This document shows positions 1-9,100 of a DNA stretch of 22,367 nt, piece after piece; the stretch's first letter is position 1; the number at the start of each line of letters is the position of its first letter. The position numbers and the translations under genes were made by a program. Source of the stretch: a virus. The notes below the pieces were generated by a model. The model did no database searches, was not told where the DNA came from, and saw only the letters and a list, made by a program, of their open reading frames with translations. The stretch covers positions 1 to 22,367 of the IMG/VR virus record IMGVR_UViG_3300025110_000144; one strand, given 5' to 3'.

Positions 1-24
1 TTCCCTCAAGGAGAAGACTCATGG

Positions 25-594
25 ATGCCTTCATGGATGCAGGATAACCCTTTCCGAGCAGGGGTTATCGGAAAGCCAAGCAAGTCGGGCAAAAAACAAT
101 CGGTTCGGGGCTTCAAGGGCTGGCAGCCCAATCTCTTCGATGCGACTGCGACAGACTTCCCCCTAACAACTGACCAGATTGACCCTGCGACTGGTAAAAA
201 GAAACTAACGGCTTTAGGACGGCGGATAGAGGAAAGCAAACCAGTAGGACCTGCCTCAGTACCCATGCACGCAATACAAGCAGGGACCCAAGTAGGTATC
301 GCGCCACCAATTAACGCGACCTCGATGCCTTCTCACCTACAAGGCACAGCGCAGATGGAAGGCGACATGCCGAGCGCGGCTGATAACTCGATGGGTGGTA
401 ATGAAGACGGCGGTCATATCGACCCATCTTCAGCAGTTGCTGAAGTGAACCAAGAAGGGATAGCAGGTCTCGCTGGTGACCCGGAAAATGAGAAGTTGAT
501 ACAAGATTTTCACGAAAAAACGCTTGGTACACCGTATGGTAAGAGCGAACCCATGGACATAGCATTCCTAATACTGAAGGCTGTGATGAAATGA
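25..594 (+). CDS. Unrecognised protein upstream of terminase (possible small terminase role)
   Basis: I do not recognise a family for this 189-aa product. It is hydrophilic, rich in Gly, Pro, Ser and Met in the middle (about residues 75-140) and probably largely disordered, with a short helical C-terminus ending in ILKAVMK. The stop overlaps the terminase ATG (ATGA at 591-594), so the two are translationally coupled. The small terminase usually sits at this position, but no helix-turn-helix can be seen, so that role is only inferred from context. The ATG at 25 lies 11 bases after AAGGAG (8-13). The frame is open to the left edge of the window, so the gene could begin outside it. Codon choice (AAA, CAA, CGG, CGA) differs from the AGG/AAG-rich terminase gene that follows. 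Confidence 0.6.
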   Translation: MPSWMQDNPFRAGVIGKPSKSGKKQSVRGFKGWQPNLFDATATDFPLTTDQIDPATGKKKLTALGRRIEESKPVGPASVPMHAIQAGTQVGIAPPINATSMPSHLQGTAQMEGDMPSAADNSMGGNEDGGHIDPSSAVAEVNQEGIAGLAGDPENEKLIQDFHEKTLGTPYGKSEPMDIAFLILKAVMK

Positions 595-2075
595 CCGATG
601 AGAGCATGCAGGCCTTCATCGACCAGATGGACAATCAGATGTCCAAGAAGTCCTTCCGATACTTCTTCGTGGATATCCTAGGCTTCGACTTCAGTGGTCA
701 TCATGGGGATTGGAAGGAGGGTCTGGAGGAGTCCCAATACTTCTGCGTGAAGGCTTCCCGTGACCACGGCAAGTCCGTGTTCTTCATGTCCTACGCACTG
801 TGGCTCGCAGCATTCAACCCCAACATGCACATCATGATTTTCTCCCACTCCCTAGAGCAGACCCTTGAGCACATGAGGTTCATCAAGAACAACATAGAGG
901 GCAGCAGAATACTGAGGCCATTGGTACCAGAGGGGAGGCCTTGGGCGAAGTCCTACTTCGAGTTCTCCAACGGGAGCAGGATAATGGCCAAGTCGGTCGG
1001 AGGGGCTACTAGGGGATTCCACCCAGACGTGGTGGTCTGCGATGACATCCTATGGGGGACTAGCGGGACTGAGTTGCAGAGGACCGCTGACTGGTTCTAT
1101 GGTGTCCTCCTACCTGTCCTCCATCACAGCAGCAAACTGATGATGGTGGGGACGCCGTTCAGTTACAACGACCTGTATGCAGAGTTGGAGCAGAAGGAGA
1201 CTTTCAGGGTCGAGACCTTCCCTGCGATAAATACCGATGGCACTGCTCTGTGGCCAGAGCGTTGGGACCTCCCCGCCCTTGAGCAGAGGCGCTTGTCCAT
1301 GCCTGCTATACAATTCAGCCGTGAGTACCTATGCGAGCCAATCCACGATGTGGCAAGCATGTTCCCCATGGATATCCTAGAGGGGGCTAGGGACAATGAC
1401 TTGGTTCTCATAGAGAGAGCCGAGACCGAGTATAACGAGGAAGGGGAGCCCAATGGGGTATTCGGACAGCACTTCATCGGTCACGACCCCGCCATATCAT
1501 CCGACAAGAACGCTGACTTCACAGCCATGACTGTGATGAGGATAAAGCCGGGCGAGGAGCGTAAGGAGATTATACATGTCGTCCATGAGAGGGGGATGTC
1601 GTCAATGGCCCAGAAGAGGATGATGATAATGCTCAACAACAAGTTCAATCCCGAACTGATAGAACTAGAGGGCAACAACTTCCAGCGGATGCTGGAGCAG
1701 GAGATGAGGGAGATGGCCTCTGACATGCCAATCAAGATATTCATGACAACACGCACTCGTAAGGAGTCGCTGTTCATGTCCTTGTTACTAGCGTTCGAGC
1801 AGGGTAACATCAAACTGCCATATGGTGATGAGAGGAGCAGGGCTTACACCCACAAGGTAGAACAGGAGTTGAATCGCTTCGGCATGCAGAAGAGCGGGAA
1901 GTTGGAGAGCGTGGGTGTCCATGACGACCTAGCCATGAGTCTCGCCCTCGCTAATTGGGCTTCAAAGGAGTTCAAGGGGTCTGTGGTCCTACTTGATGAT
2001 TATATGCCGGGCTTCGATGGGTGGTTGAGTGGCGAGCCCAAGCGTGGGGGCGGGGATTCGCTGTTGATACCTTGA
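591..2075 (+). CDS. terL: Terminase large subunit (ATPase and nuclease)
   Basis: This 494-aa protein is the DNA-packaging motor, which docks on the portal, pumps DNA into the procapsid with ATP and cuts the concatemer. A Walker A variant, ASRDHGKS, lies at residues 55-62. Walker B, VVVCDD, is at about 147-152 with the catalytic acid after it, and the coupling motif MVGTP is at 185-189. The C-terminal RNase H-like nuclease is complete, with D299 in GHDPA, an acidic residue in IELEGNN (358-360) and the aspartate pair in VHDDLAMS (443-450). Length and motif order are normal for phage terminases. The start overlaps the preceding stop by four bases. Arg codons are strongly AGG/AGA and Lys codons AAG. 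The identification is secure; only the finer subfamily is unknown. Confidence 0.97.
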   Translation: MTDESMQAFIDQMDNQMSKKSFRYFFVDILGFDFSGHHGDWKEGLEESQYFCVKASRDHGKSVFFMSYALWLAAFNPNMHIMIFSHSLEQTLEHMRFIKNNIEGSRILRPLVPEGRPWAKSYFEFSNGSRIMAKSVGGATRGFHPDVVVCDDILWGTSGTELQRTADWFYGVLLPVLHHSSKLMMVGTPFSYNDLYAELEQKETFRVETFPAINTDGTALWPERWDLPALEQRRLSMPAIQFSREYLCEPIHDVASMFPMDILEGARDNDLVLIERAETEYNEEGEPNGVFGQHFIGHDPAISSDKNADFTAMTVMRIKPGEERKEIIHVVHERGMSSMAQKRMMIMLNNKFNPELIELEGNNFQRMLEQEMREMASDMPIKIFMTTRTRKESLFMSLLLAFEQGNIKLPYGDERSRAYTHKVEQELNRFGMQKSGKLESVGVHDDLAMSLALANWASKEFKGSVVLLDDYMPGFDGWLSGEPKRGGGDSLLIP

Positions 2076-2084
2076 GGTGACCAT

Positions 2085-2138
2085 ATGAATGACACATGTC
2101 TAAAGAAAGAAAACGAGAATAAGAGTCTTTGGTCGTGA
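2085..2138 (+). CDS. Possible 17-codon leader ORF
   Basis: A micro-ORF starting MNDTCLKK begins at ATG 2085, four bases after AGGTGA (2075-2080), which is the best Shine-Dalgarno in this gap. It ends at TGA 2136-2138, one base before the ATG of the LAGLIDADG gene at 2140. That gene has only a weak site of its own, so termination-reinitiation from the micro-ORF is plausible. It is too short for coding statistics and could be chance; the peptide itself resembles nothing I know. Confidence 0.3.
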   Translation: MNDTCLKKENENKSLWS

Positions 2139-2139
2139 T

Positions 2140-3267
2140 ATGATGTGGAGTAGTGCCTTTCTAGAGGAAGACTGGGTCTTCAAGAAAGCCATAGCCGAAG
2201 AAGACAAGAATGGCACTCTGCAATACTCATTCTCCAATACTGGTGCTGGTTGGTTCGAGACCCACCTAGGTTGCTCTTCCTCCGACTTCCTAGACAGGTT
2301 GAACAAGATGAAGGAAGACCATGAGGTACTCAAGAACGATGTGGACCTAATCATCGCGGATATAGAGTCATTGAAGAAGTTGGAAGTTGAAGCGACCGTA
2401 TCATCCATATCATGGGCTGCGGATAGACTTGAGGTCATCAAGTCCCTTGGTGTGAATGATGACGACCTGAAGAGCCTGAGGAAGTTCGGAGAGAGTAGGA
2501 AGGTCGGTTTGATTCAGGCATGCAACCTCTGGGACGGTGCGGATGATGCTCTCAAGATGCTAGACGAGTTCAAGGATGTCTGGGGAGATGAGGAGAAGGA
2601 CGCTTGGTCCCAAGCCATGGAGAGCAAGACAGCAGCGAAGAGCATGTGGAAGAGCGCCCTACACCAAATCGACAGACTCACCCAGAAAGAGAGGGAGACT
2701 CTGATGAAGTCATCTCAGATACTAGAGCAAGAGGGGTCACTAAGCAGCAGGGGTTTGCAAGAGCGCTTCTCCCATTCCCATAAGGGGTTGACACCAGCCA
2801 AGTTATCAAAACTCCTCAGCATGTATGGTGAGGAAGTCGATATCATCGCTGGTGCGGAGAGAGGCACCTTCGTGAAGATGGAGGACCATGGAATCATCAT
2901 CAAGGACCTCTGGCCATATGTCGCAGGTTTCCTAGATGCTGATGGCTTCGTGCGTGTGACAGAAAGGGGGGAGCCCACTTTGGGTTTCCTATCAGTCGGT
3001 ACTAGAGGCAAGGCGCATTGCGAGCAATTGCACAAGGCGATAGGCTCAGGCTCCCTTCAACTGAATCAGAAAACCAACAAGGATGACTCCTTGAAGCAAC
3101 ACCGTCTGCTATTCCATTCAGAGGAAGACGTGAGTCACATCCTGAACAACGTGTTGCCTTTCGTAAAGAGCAAGAGGGAAGATGTCGAAGAGGTCCTCGC
3201 TCATATAGAGAAGGGGGAAACAATGAAGCGGGATGCTGTGGACGAAATAGGGAGTGGTGAGGCCTGA
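2140..3267 (+). CDS. LAGLIDADG-domain protein between terminase and portal
   Basis: This is a 375-aa, two-part protein. Residues 1-200 are mostly charged helices, including a coiled-coil-like stretch at about 50-85. A winged-helix-like segment may span 195-247. The C-terminal 100 residues match a single LAGLIDADG homing-endonuclease domain: the signature helix YVAGFLDADGFV is at 260-271 with both acidic residues kept. It is followed by a strand (LGFLSVG), a segment rich in Gly and Ser (IGSGSLQL), and the typical terminal helix FVKSKREDVEEVL. With one motif it would act as a homodimer. The stop overlaps the portal ATG (TGATG at 3265-3269), so it is embedded in the packaging operon rather than dropped into a gap. 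It could be a free-standing homing enzyme or a domesticated DNA-binding or packaging factor. The start may be 2140 or 2143. Confidence 0.85.
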   Translation: MMWSSAFLEEDWVFKKAIAEEDKNGTLQYSFSNTGAGWFETHLGCSSSDFLDRLNKMKEDHEVLKNDVDLIIADIESLKKLEVEATVSSISWAADRLEVIKSLGVNDDDLKSLRKFGESRKVGLIQACNLWDGADDALKMLDEFKDVWGDEEKDAWSQAMESKTAAKSMWKSALHQIDRLTQKERETLMKSSQILEQEGSLSSRGLQERFSHSHKGLTPAKLSKLLSMYGEEVDIIAGAERGTFVKMEDHGIIIKDLWPYVAGFLDADGFVRVTERGEPTLGFLSVGTRGKAHCEQLHKAIGSGSLQLNQKTNKDDSLKQHRLLFHSEEDVSHILNNVLPFVKSKREDVEEVLAHIEKGETMKRDAVDEIGSGEA

Positions 3268-5021
3268 TGGCAGAAGAAGGTCCGATTCGCAGATTCTTGG
3301 ATAGCCTCAATCCGTTCAAGAGACGGACTACCCCACAGCCCCAGATGCCCCTTCACACAACGGGCATACAAGAGCCAGTGATGGCACAGGGCATCACGAT
3401 ACCAGCACTCTATGCGGTGTCTAATGAGAACCTCATTTTGCGTACAGTGATATCAAAACTCCAGCAGGAGATTTTCAGGAGGGGATACTTCTGGGAGAAG
3501 AAATTCAGATTCAAGTGCGAGACCTGTGACGAGGAGTTCCAACACGATGTGGAAATGTGCCCCACTTGCGGCTATGAAGTGAGGGGCCCCAATCACGAAG
3601 AGGTCCTCTACCCCCGTTGGCTCCTCAAGCAAGATAACTCGATGGAGCAGTCCTTCATGCACGTCTTGTATGAGATTGAGAAGGACTTGGACATAGTGGA
3701 TGATGCCTTCCTCATAGTGGTGAAGGAATACTTCGTAGACCCAGAAACAACAGAGATTCAATTCTACAGGGTCAAGGAGGTCATTCGTGGAGACCCCATA
3801 TTCATGCGCATAGTATCTGACAAGCGTGGGGTCAGAGGTGGTAGATACAAGGTGTGTGCCCTCCATCGTGACCAAGTCTCCTATCCCGGACAAGAGGACG
3901 TTTGCCAAGTCTGTGGTAGTGAGATGGACGATGTCCATTACGTCAATATGGCGGGTAGCGGTAAGACCCAATACTACCTCAAGGGAGAGGTCATACACCT
4001 CAGCAAATACAATCCATCGAAATTGTACGGTCGTAGCCCAGTCAATACCATGTGGAGACAAGCCATGACCCTCACCGCCATGGACAACTACATGTATACC
4101 GCGTATCAGAAGAGAAGGACACCTAAGGGCATCATATCAGTCACCACTGATAATCTGGAATCAATGAAGTCCTTCTGGAAGACTGTAGATGAGAAGATGG
4201 AGCGTGACCCGCACTACGTCCCTAAGGTAGGGATAGAGTCCGCATCTGGTAGGGGTGGCGTGAACTGGGTCAAGTTCATGGATACCCTAGAGGAGATGCA
4301 ATACATATCAGTCCGTGACGAGATGCGAAACAGGATAGCGGCATTCTATGGAGTGAGCGCCGTGTTCATGATAGACAACGGCAAGTCAGGTGGGCTCAAT
4401 AACGAGGGAATGCAGATACTAGTCACTAATAGGGCAGTGGAGTATGGGCAGAAGGTGTTCACTGACATACTCTTCCCGAAATTACTCAAGGAGATGGACG
4501 TGGAAGATTGGAAACTGACCCTCTATCCGAACGAGGAGGAGGACGAGATAACCAGACTCCGCCGAGACGAGATGGAGGCCAACCTAGCACAGAGGATGAT
4601 GATGCTGGGTTACAAACCAGAACTACTTGAGGAAGGGGAGAGGGACATCCGCTTCATCTACAAGAAGATTGACCCGATGGAGCAACAGCAAGGCATGCCA
4701 CCCGGTGGGGGCATGATGCCCGGAATGGGAATGCCACCCGGTGGGGGCATGATGCCCGGAATGGGTGGAATGATGCCCGGAATGGGAATGCCCCCAAGAG
4801 GAATGCCTCCCGGAATCATGGGTCAAGTGATGCCTCCTTCGCAACCCGGCGGTGAGGGTGTCGGAATCAGAACCCCACAAGGTCCAGCAAGACCACAGCA
4901 AAGGGGTAGCATGGGTTCTGGGGCCCCATTCTCAAATGTCCAGCAGAACGGAATGGCCCCAACCACCGCTCAAAACACATCCAACGCTTTGATGAACGCC
5001 AGAAGGCCCCGTGGAGCATAA
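3267..5021 (+). CDS. Portal protein with zinc knuckles and Met/Gly/Pro-rich tail
   Basis: The 584-aa portal forms the dodecameric ring at one capsid vertex. The call rests on its place just after terminase and the LAGLIDADG gene, its length, and a portal-like core at about 110-460 with the stem-region pattern around MRNRIAAFYGVSAVFM. Two metal-binding knuckles interrupt it: C84-x2-C87-x10-C98-x2-C101, and C197-x2-H200-x12-C213-x2-C216. Such knuckles are unusual in portals. The C-terminus (about 474-584) is low complexity, with GMPPGGGMMPGMG-type repeats encoded by a 36-base tandem duplication at 4695-4766, and is likely flexible. A GSGKT string at 230-234 is not a P-loop. The start overlaps the upstream stop by one base. 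Confidence 0.9.
   Translation: MAEEGPIRRFLDSLNPFKRRTTPQPQMPLHTTGIQEPVMAQGITIPALYAVSNENLILRTVISKLQQEIFRRGYFWEKKFRFKCETCDEEFQHDVEMCPTCGYEVRGPNHEEVLYPRWLLKQDNSMEQSFMHVLYEIEKDLDIVDDAFLIVVKEYFVDPETTEIQFYRVKEVIRGDPIFMRIVSDKRGVRGGRYKVCALHRDQVSYPGQEDVCQVCGSEMDDVHYVNMAGSGKTQYYLKGEVIHLSKYNPSKLYGRSPVNTMWRQAMTLTAMDNYMYTAYQKRRTPKGIISVTTDNLESMKSFWKTVDEKMERDPHYVPKVGIESASGRGGVNWVKFMDTLEEMQYISVRDEMRNRIAAFYGVSAVFMIDNGKSGGLNNEGMQILVTNRAVEYGQKVFTDILFPKLLKEMDVEDWKLTLYPNEEEDEITRLRRDEMEANLAQRMMMLGYKPELLEEGERDIRFIYKKIDPMEQQQGMPPGGGMMPGMGMPPGGGMMPGMGGMMPGMGMPPRGMPPGIMGQVMPPSQPGGEGVGIRTPQGPARPQQRGSMGSGAPFSNVQQNGMAPTTAQNTSNALMNARRPRGA
4695..4766 (+). repeat. 36-bp tandem duplication in the portal C-terminus
   Basis: Two adjacent in-frame copies of a 36-base unit (4695-4730 and 4731-4766) differ only in their last base. 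Each codes for MPPGGGMMPGMG. Partial degenerate copies continue to about 4820. The near identity at DNA level points to recent expansion by slippage or recombination. Confidence 0.9.
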
Positions 5022-5062
5022 GGATAATTAAACCAACACCACTTCGGGAGGGACGAGCGAAC

Positions 5063-5425
5063 ATGGACTTAACCAAGATGGACCCTATTGCGAGGAAACT
5101 AAACGTGCATACTGAGGCCTTCACCAAGGCACTCGAAGATGGCAATGCGAATGAGGCTAAAGCGCATCTAGTGGAGGTTCTGAAATTCGGCAACTTCCTG
5201 AATGATGACCTCGCTTCGACCATACACAAGAATGAGAGTAAGATTGAGGTAATATCCCCAACCGCTAGATTCGTTGGGACCCCACTTCACAAGTTCGATG
5301 AGAGGGGCTCAAACTTCGACACCACTCAAAGAGACCGTCAATTGCCCGGAACTGTGATTCCCGCTCGTACCAACTCTAGGATGAAGCCTCACACTGGAAC
5401 TTTCGGTAGAGCCTACACTCCTTGA
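5063..5425 (+). CDS. Small helical protein, portal-proximal
   Basis: This 120-aa product is not recognised. Residues 1-58 look like amphipathic helices (KALEDGNANEAKAHLVEVLK). The rest is a basic extended tail with several Arg/Lys-Pro-Thr stretches, ending FGRAYTP. ATG 5063 follows GGGAGG (5046-5051). It is the first of three small genes between portal and the giant gene, a position often used for minor head proteins, so a virion role is likely but not shown by the sequence. Confidence 0.75.
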   Translation: MDLTKMDPIARKLNVHTEAFTKALEDGNANEAKAHLVEVLKFGNFLNDDLASTIHKNESKIEVISPTARFVGTPLHKFDERGSNFDTTQRDRQLPGTVIPARTNSRMKPHTGTFGRAYTP

Positions 5426-5434
5426 GGGATTAAA

Positions 5435-5785
5435 TTGGTAAAGGGTAGCAGCACAGAGAAGTTGATGAGCGCTCTCATCACCAAGATGGAGAGCATGGAC
5501 TCATCTCTGCATGACTTGAAGAACGAGAACAGGCAACTCAGGAAGATGATGAACAACCCCGGAGCCCTGTTGAAGAAAGCAGGCTTCGTATCCACTACTA
5601 CTAATCTACCAGAAGATATCTCACAGGACCCATTCAGGAACGACCTAGGTCTCGGAGATGCTACTCTCCTGAAGAATGAGAACGCAGACCTCTCTGAGTT
5701 CACCAACGAGCAAGTCCATGAAATGAGTTGGGCTGACATACATGAGATGGCAGAACAAGCGCAAGACGTGGAGGTGACACCTTGA
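5435..5785 (+). CDS. Small coiled-coil protein sharing a C-terminal motif with the scaffold
   Basis: This 116-aa product starts at TTG 5435, five bases after GAGGGA (5424-5429). Residues 5-48 form a clear amphipathic, coiled-coil-like helix (MESMDSSLHDLKNENRQLRK). Residues 50-85 are linker. The C-terminus (89-109) contains EMSWADIHEMAEQA, which matches the C-terminus of the protease/scaffold gene (DMSWDEVHSLANRA) with Thr, Glu, Met-Ser-Trp, His and two Ala at the same places. Helical rod plus shared terminal peptide suggests a second scaffold-like or capsid-docking protein. That function is inferred; no named family is recognised. The stop overlaps the next TTG start. Confidence 0.75.
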   Translation: MVKGSSTEKLMSALITKMESMDSSLHDLKNENRQLRKMMNNPGALLKKAGFVSTTTNLPEDISQDPFRNDLGLGDATLLKNENADLSEFTNEQVHEMSWADIHEMAEQAQDVEVTP

Positions 5786-6126
5786 GACCAAGAAAAGAAG
5801 AAGCGAGCAAAGAAGCCTACAACCTATTGCGGAAGGCAAAGCAGATATCAGAGAGGATTGACACTCTAGAGAAGGCATCACCCAACTACTCCACTGCTTT
5901 CAGCACCAAACCGCAAGATGTATCCTTCGAGTCAGAGAGCGGTGGTAGGACGAGGAACGCTCACTACAATACCAACAATCACCTCTTGGACGCCAAGGAC
6001 GTGAAGAACGCTGGCGCTAGCAAGTCCTCAGTCGATTTAGACTCGATGGGGAAGAAACTCAACACCCATGACAAGAACTCTGGGCATGAGGAGTTCGTTG
6101 GTGGAGATGGACCTAAACTAGACTAG
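5782..6126 (+). CDS. Small basic/disordered protein
   Basis: This 114-aa product has no recognised family. Residues 1-36 form a charged helix (EEASKEAYNLLRKAKQISER). The remainder is polar and rich in Asn, Ser, Gly, Lys and Asp, probably disordered. It starts at TTG 5782, four bases after a strong GGAGGTGA (5770-5777), and the start overlaps the preceding stop (TTGA). The tight coupling to the coiled-coil gene upstream and its place before the giant gene suggest a joint role in head assembly; this is context only. Confidence 0.7.
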   Translation: MRPRKEEASKEAYNLLRKAKQISERIDTLEKASPNYSTAFSTKPQDVSFESESGGRTRNAHYNTNNHLLDAKDVKNAGASKSSVDLDSMGKKLNTHDKNSGHEEFVGGDGPKLD

Positions 6127-6136
6127 GTGGTATTGT

Positions 6137-9100
6137 GTGTATGATGACCCAGTCTCGGTTTTTGTAAAGGCCCGTGACGGTCTCGTATTGAGCATTCTCG
6201 ATGGCAAGGAAGTAGAGAATAGCGTAGATGAATACGTCTTTGCCAAGGCGAATCTAGTTTCCCATGGCTTCCACTACGATGAGACTTGGAAGGAGCGTAT
6301 CTGCGACTCACTAATCACCAAAGCCTTTGGTGAGGATGAACTACTACCCAAGGGTGAATGGCTGAAGCAAGTAGCGGAAAAGGCGAAGGGTCACCTATCA
6401 ACAATGATGCCTTGGAGAGACAGGGCGAAGAGCGCTATATCCATATCTCCCGAAGAGAGCATCCTATCACCCGAAGAGCAGAGGAAGATTATCGCTGATA
6501 GGATGGCGTTATCCCACTCTCATGATATCGAGATGCAAGAGGCGAAGGGAAAGCCCTTCGGCAATTCTAGTGACCATCCTTTCCATCCCCTTCATGACCC
6601 CTCCAAGTCCGTGGATTCGAGGACTGGTCTGCAAAGGAGACACAAGAGGATGATAGAGCAGGTTCTACCGATGGCGACAAACCATGAGACGCATGCGAAA
6701 ACCATAGGTGACATAGAGAGAGCACAAGACGCATACCTGAGGAAGGAGGGTAGCATACACCACGCTGGGATGAAGTTCGATGATGGGCACATGTTCCATG
6801 GGTTGGGCCCCCTTTCCGGTTTGAAGGGCTCTGACATCACAACCATGGAGGATGCGTATAACAGAGACTTCGAGAGATGGGCTGATGGGGACCAAGATTG
6901 GAGGAGCATCAATGACGAGGGGCATATGGATGTCGATGGCTCATGGAGGAACAACGCCATAGCAGAGGTGAAGTCACGTGGTCTCTCGACAGAGATACCA
7001 GAAGGACATCACCATTCCGAGGAGGAGTTGGCATTGCGCATGCTACATGCGGAAGACAGGGCTAGGAGTTGGACTAACAAGGCCGTTGAGACTGATACGA
7101 AGGAAAAGAGCGGCTCTGATATCTATGCTGATTGGGAGAAGGGAGGAGAGGGCGCTCTCCTTGATGAGTCAATAGAGCACGGGCACTATCTGGGAGACAG
7201 GGCGGTCATGCACCAACTGCAATGGTTCTCACCCAGAGAGCGAAGCGCAGTGATGAGAGCCATTCATGATGATTTGGACAAAGCGAGCAATCAAGACATC
7301 AAACTACCAGATGGCTCTACTGTCTCCGCTGGTAGGATAAAGAGGCAGACCCATCAGATGCTCGGTAATATGCTTCACAGGGGAGGCAGGTATTCGGGTT
7401 TCACTAGTGCTAATGCCATCCCTCATCCTAGAGAGAGTAATGACCAGTTGTCTGAATTTGACCAAGAAAGGCTGTATGACTCCCTTCACGACATCATCGA
7501 AGAGGAGGGTCTCAGTGAGGAGACCATCAATAACATGAGAGAGGCCTTGGGTCTGGAGGTCTACACTCATGAAGGCGGAGAGGATGAAGAGGGGGCTCAA
7601 CATCATGGTAGGCACTTCGATGAGACTGGTAAGTTCCATAGGGACATCTCAGGTCTACCCAAATTCAACATCGAGAGCCTCATGGGTAAGGACCCTGAGA
7701 CGGATGAAGATGTCCCTCTCTCCAAGACTGAAGCAATAGCGAAGATAATACGCTCTGGTGAGACTGATGCTAGACTCTCCAAGACTGAAGTGATGACCGC
7801 TCTAGGTTTCGATTCTAAGACGGGAGCACCAATAGAAGCAGGCTCTCACCCCTTCTATCCCAATCACAATGGCCCATTAATCTCAGAAGGAGACATGGCT
7901 AGTCTTCTTGATAGAACCAAGTCTAGAAACGAATTAGCAATACAATCCAAGGAATTGAGGAACCAAATGCAATTACACGGCGGTAATTACTTCTTCAAGG
8001 ACGGACAAATGTCTGATGAAGAGAGGAAGATGATGGAGAAGATGGGGATAGGGGATGGTAACTTCCATGGTCTTGCTGCCTTCTTCGCCCCATTGTTCTG
8101 GGGTAGTGGTCTGTCTAGGAACCCACATACCCTACCTGAGATTATACATGATTCCCATGCTTACACTGACCCTGAGACTGGTCTTTCCACTAGCACTATG
8201 GGAACCAAGGATGGTGAGAAGTTCACAGTGAGCAAGAACATAGGCTTGTTCGGCCCATACTTCAATCACCGCTACAATCTATTCAACACCCCTCAGGCTA
8301 TATTTTCTAATTTCAACAACTCCAAGGACCCATCGTCTCAGACTGCTCTGAATCCCAAGAATCAGGTACTCGCTCACATCTCAACCTTGGCTCCGGGACT
8401 AATAAACGAGTTATCCACCATGTCCGCTGGTGACATCAAAGCCAAGTTTGGTCCCCAGATATTTGATTTGTTGAAACCGTCAATCACATCAAGGGGACAC
8501 GCTGTGAAGACACCACATGGCAAGAGCAACGTCCATATATTGAACAGGGGGAATAAACCAGTCGATGTCGCTGCCGCAGGTGCTGCTGCTGAGGTGGGAG
8601 GTGCAGTCGCTGTCCCAGATGAGTACGATAACGAGGATAAAGATAAGATTCAGGAAAGGACAGAAAGGGATAGAGTCCATCAGGAACAAGCCATTATGGC
8701 TTATTCGATAGCCACTCATCTTGGGCTAGGTGATATGGGTAGACCACAAGCCCCAGTAGAAATAAAGCCAGAGCATCTGGTTAAGAGACCAGCAGCGTTT
8801 GGTGCTAGAGTGGGGGAGATAACAGACCCACAAGGGATGTTGGAGTTCTTCGCGTTACATGATAAGGGTCTAACACCAGATAACCTAAAGGGTGCTAGGA
8901 GAAACAGGGCTGCACAGCACGTCAATGACTTGAACACTAGAATACCATCACACATGGCTGCAGTGGCTAGAATGGCTTCCGCTCTAGCGCAATTGAAACC
9001 AGAGGGCACGTTCTCACCAGAAAACCCCAATCTAGCAACAGAGATAGACTTCCTCTTCAAAGATGCAAACAGGGCCTTGATGGTCCTTCCTAGAGGGGCA

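Noticed and set aside
21-47. ATG at 21 with ideal spacing after AAGGAG
   Set aside because: It opens only nine codons (eight residues, then TAA); ATG 25 in the long frame or an upstream start is more likely for the first gene.
3951-3971. GSGKT in the portal looked like a Walker A motif
   Set aside because: The residue that should be Gly or Ala five positions before the final Gly is Asn, and no Walker B follows; portals have no ATPase.
3453-4061. 202-codon open frame on the - strand inside the portal gene
   Set aside because: It is wholly antisense to a confidently identified portal gene, with low-complexity translation typical of a shadow frame and no ribosome site.
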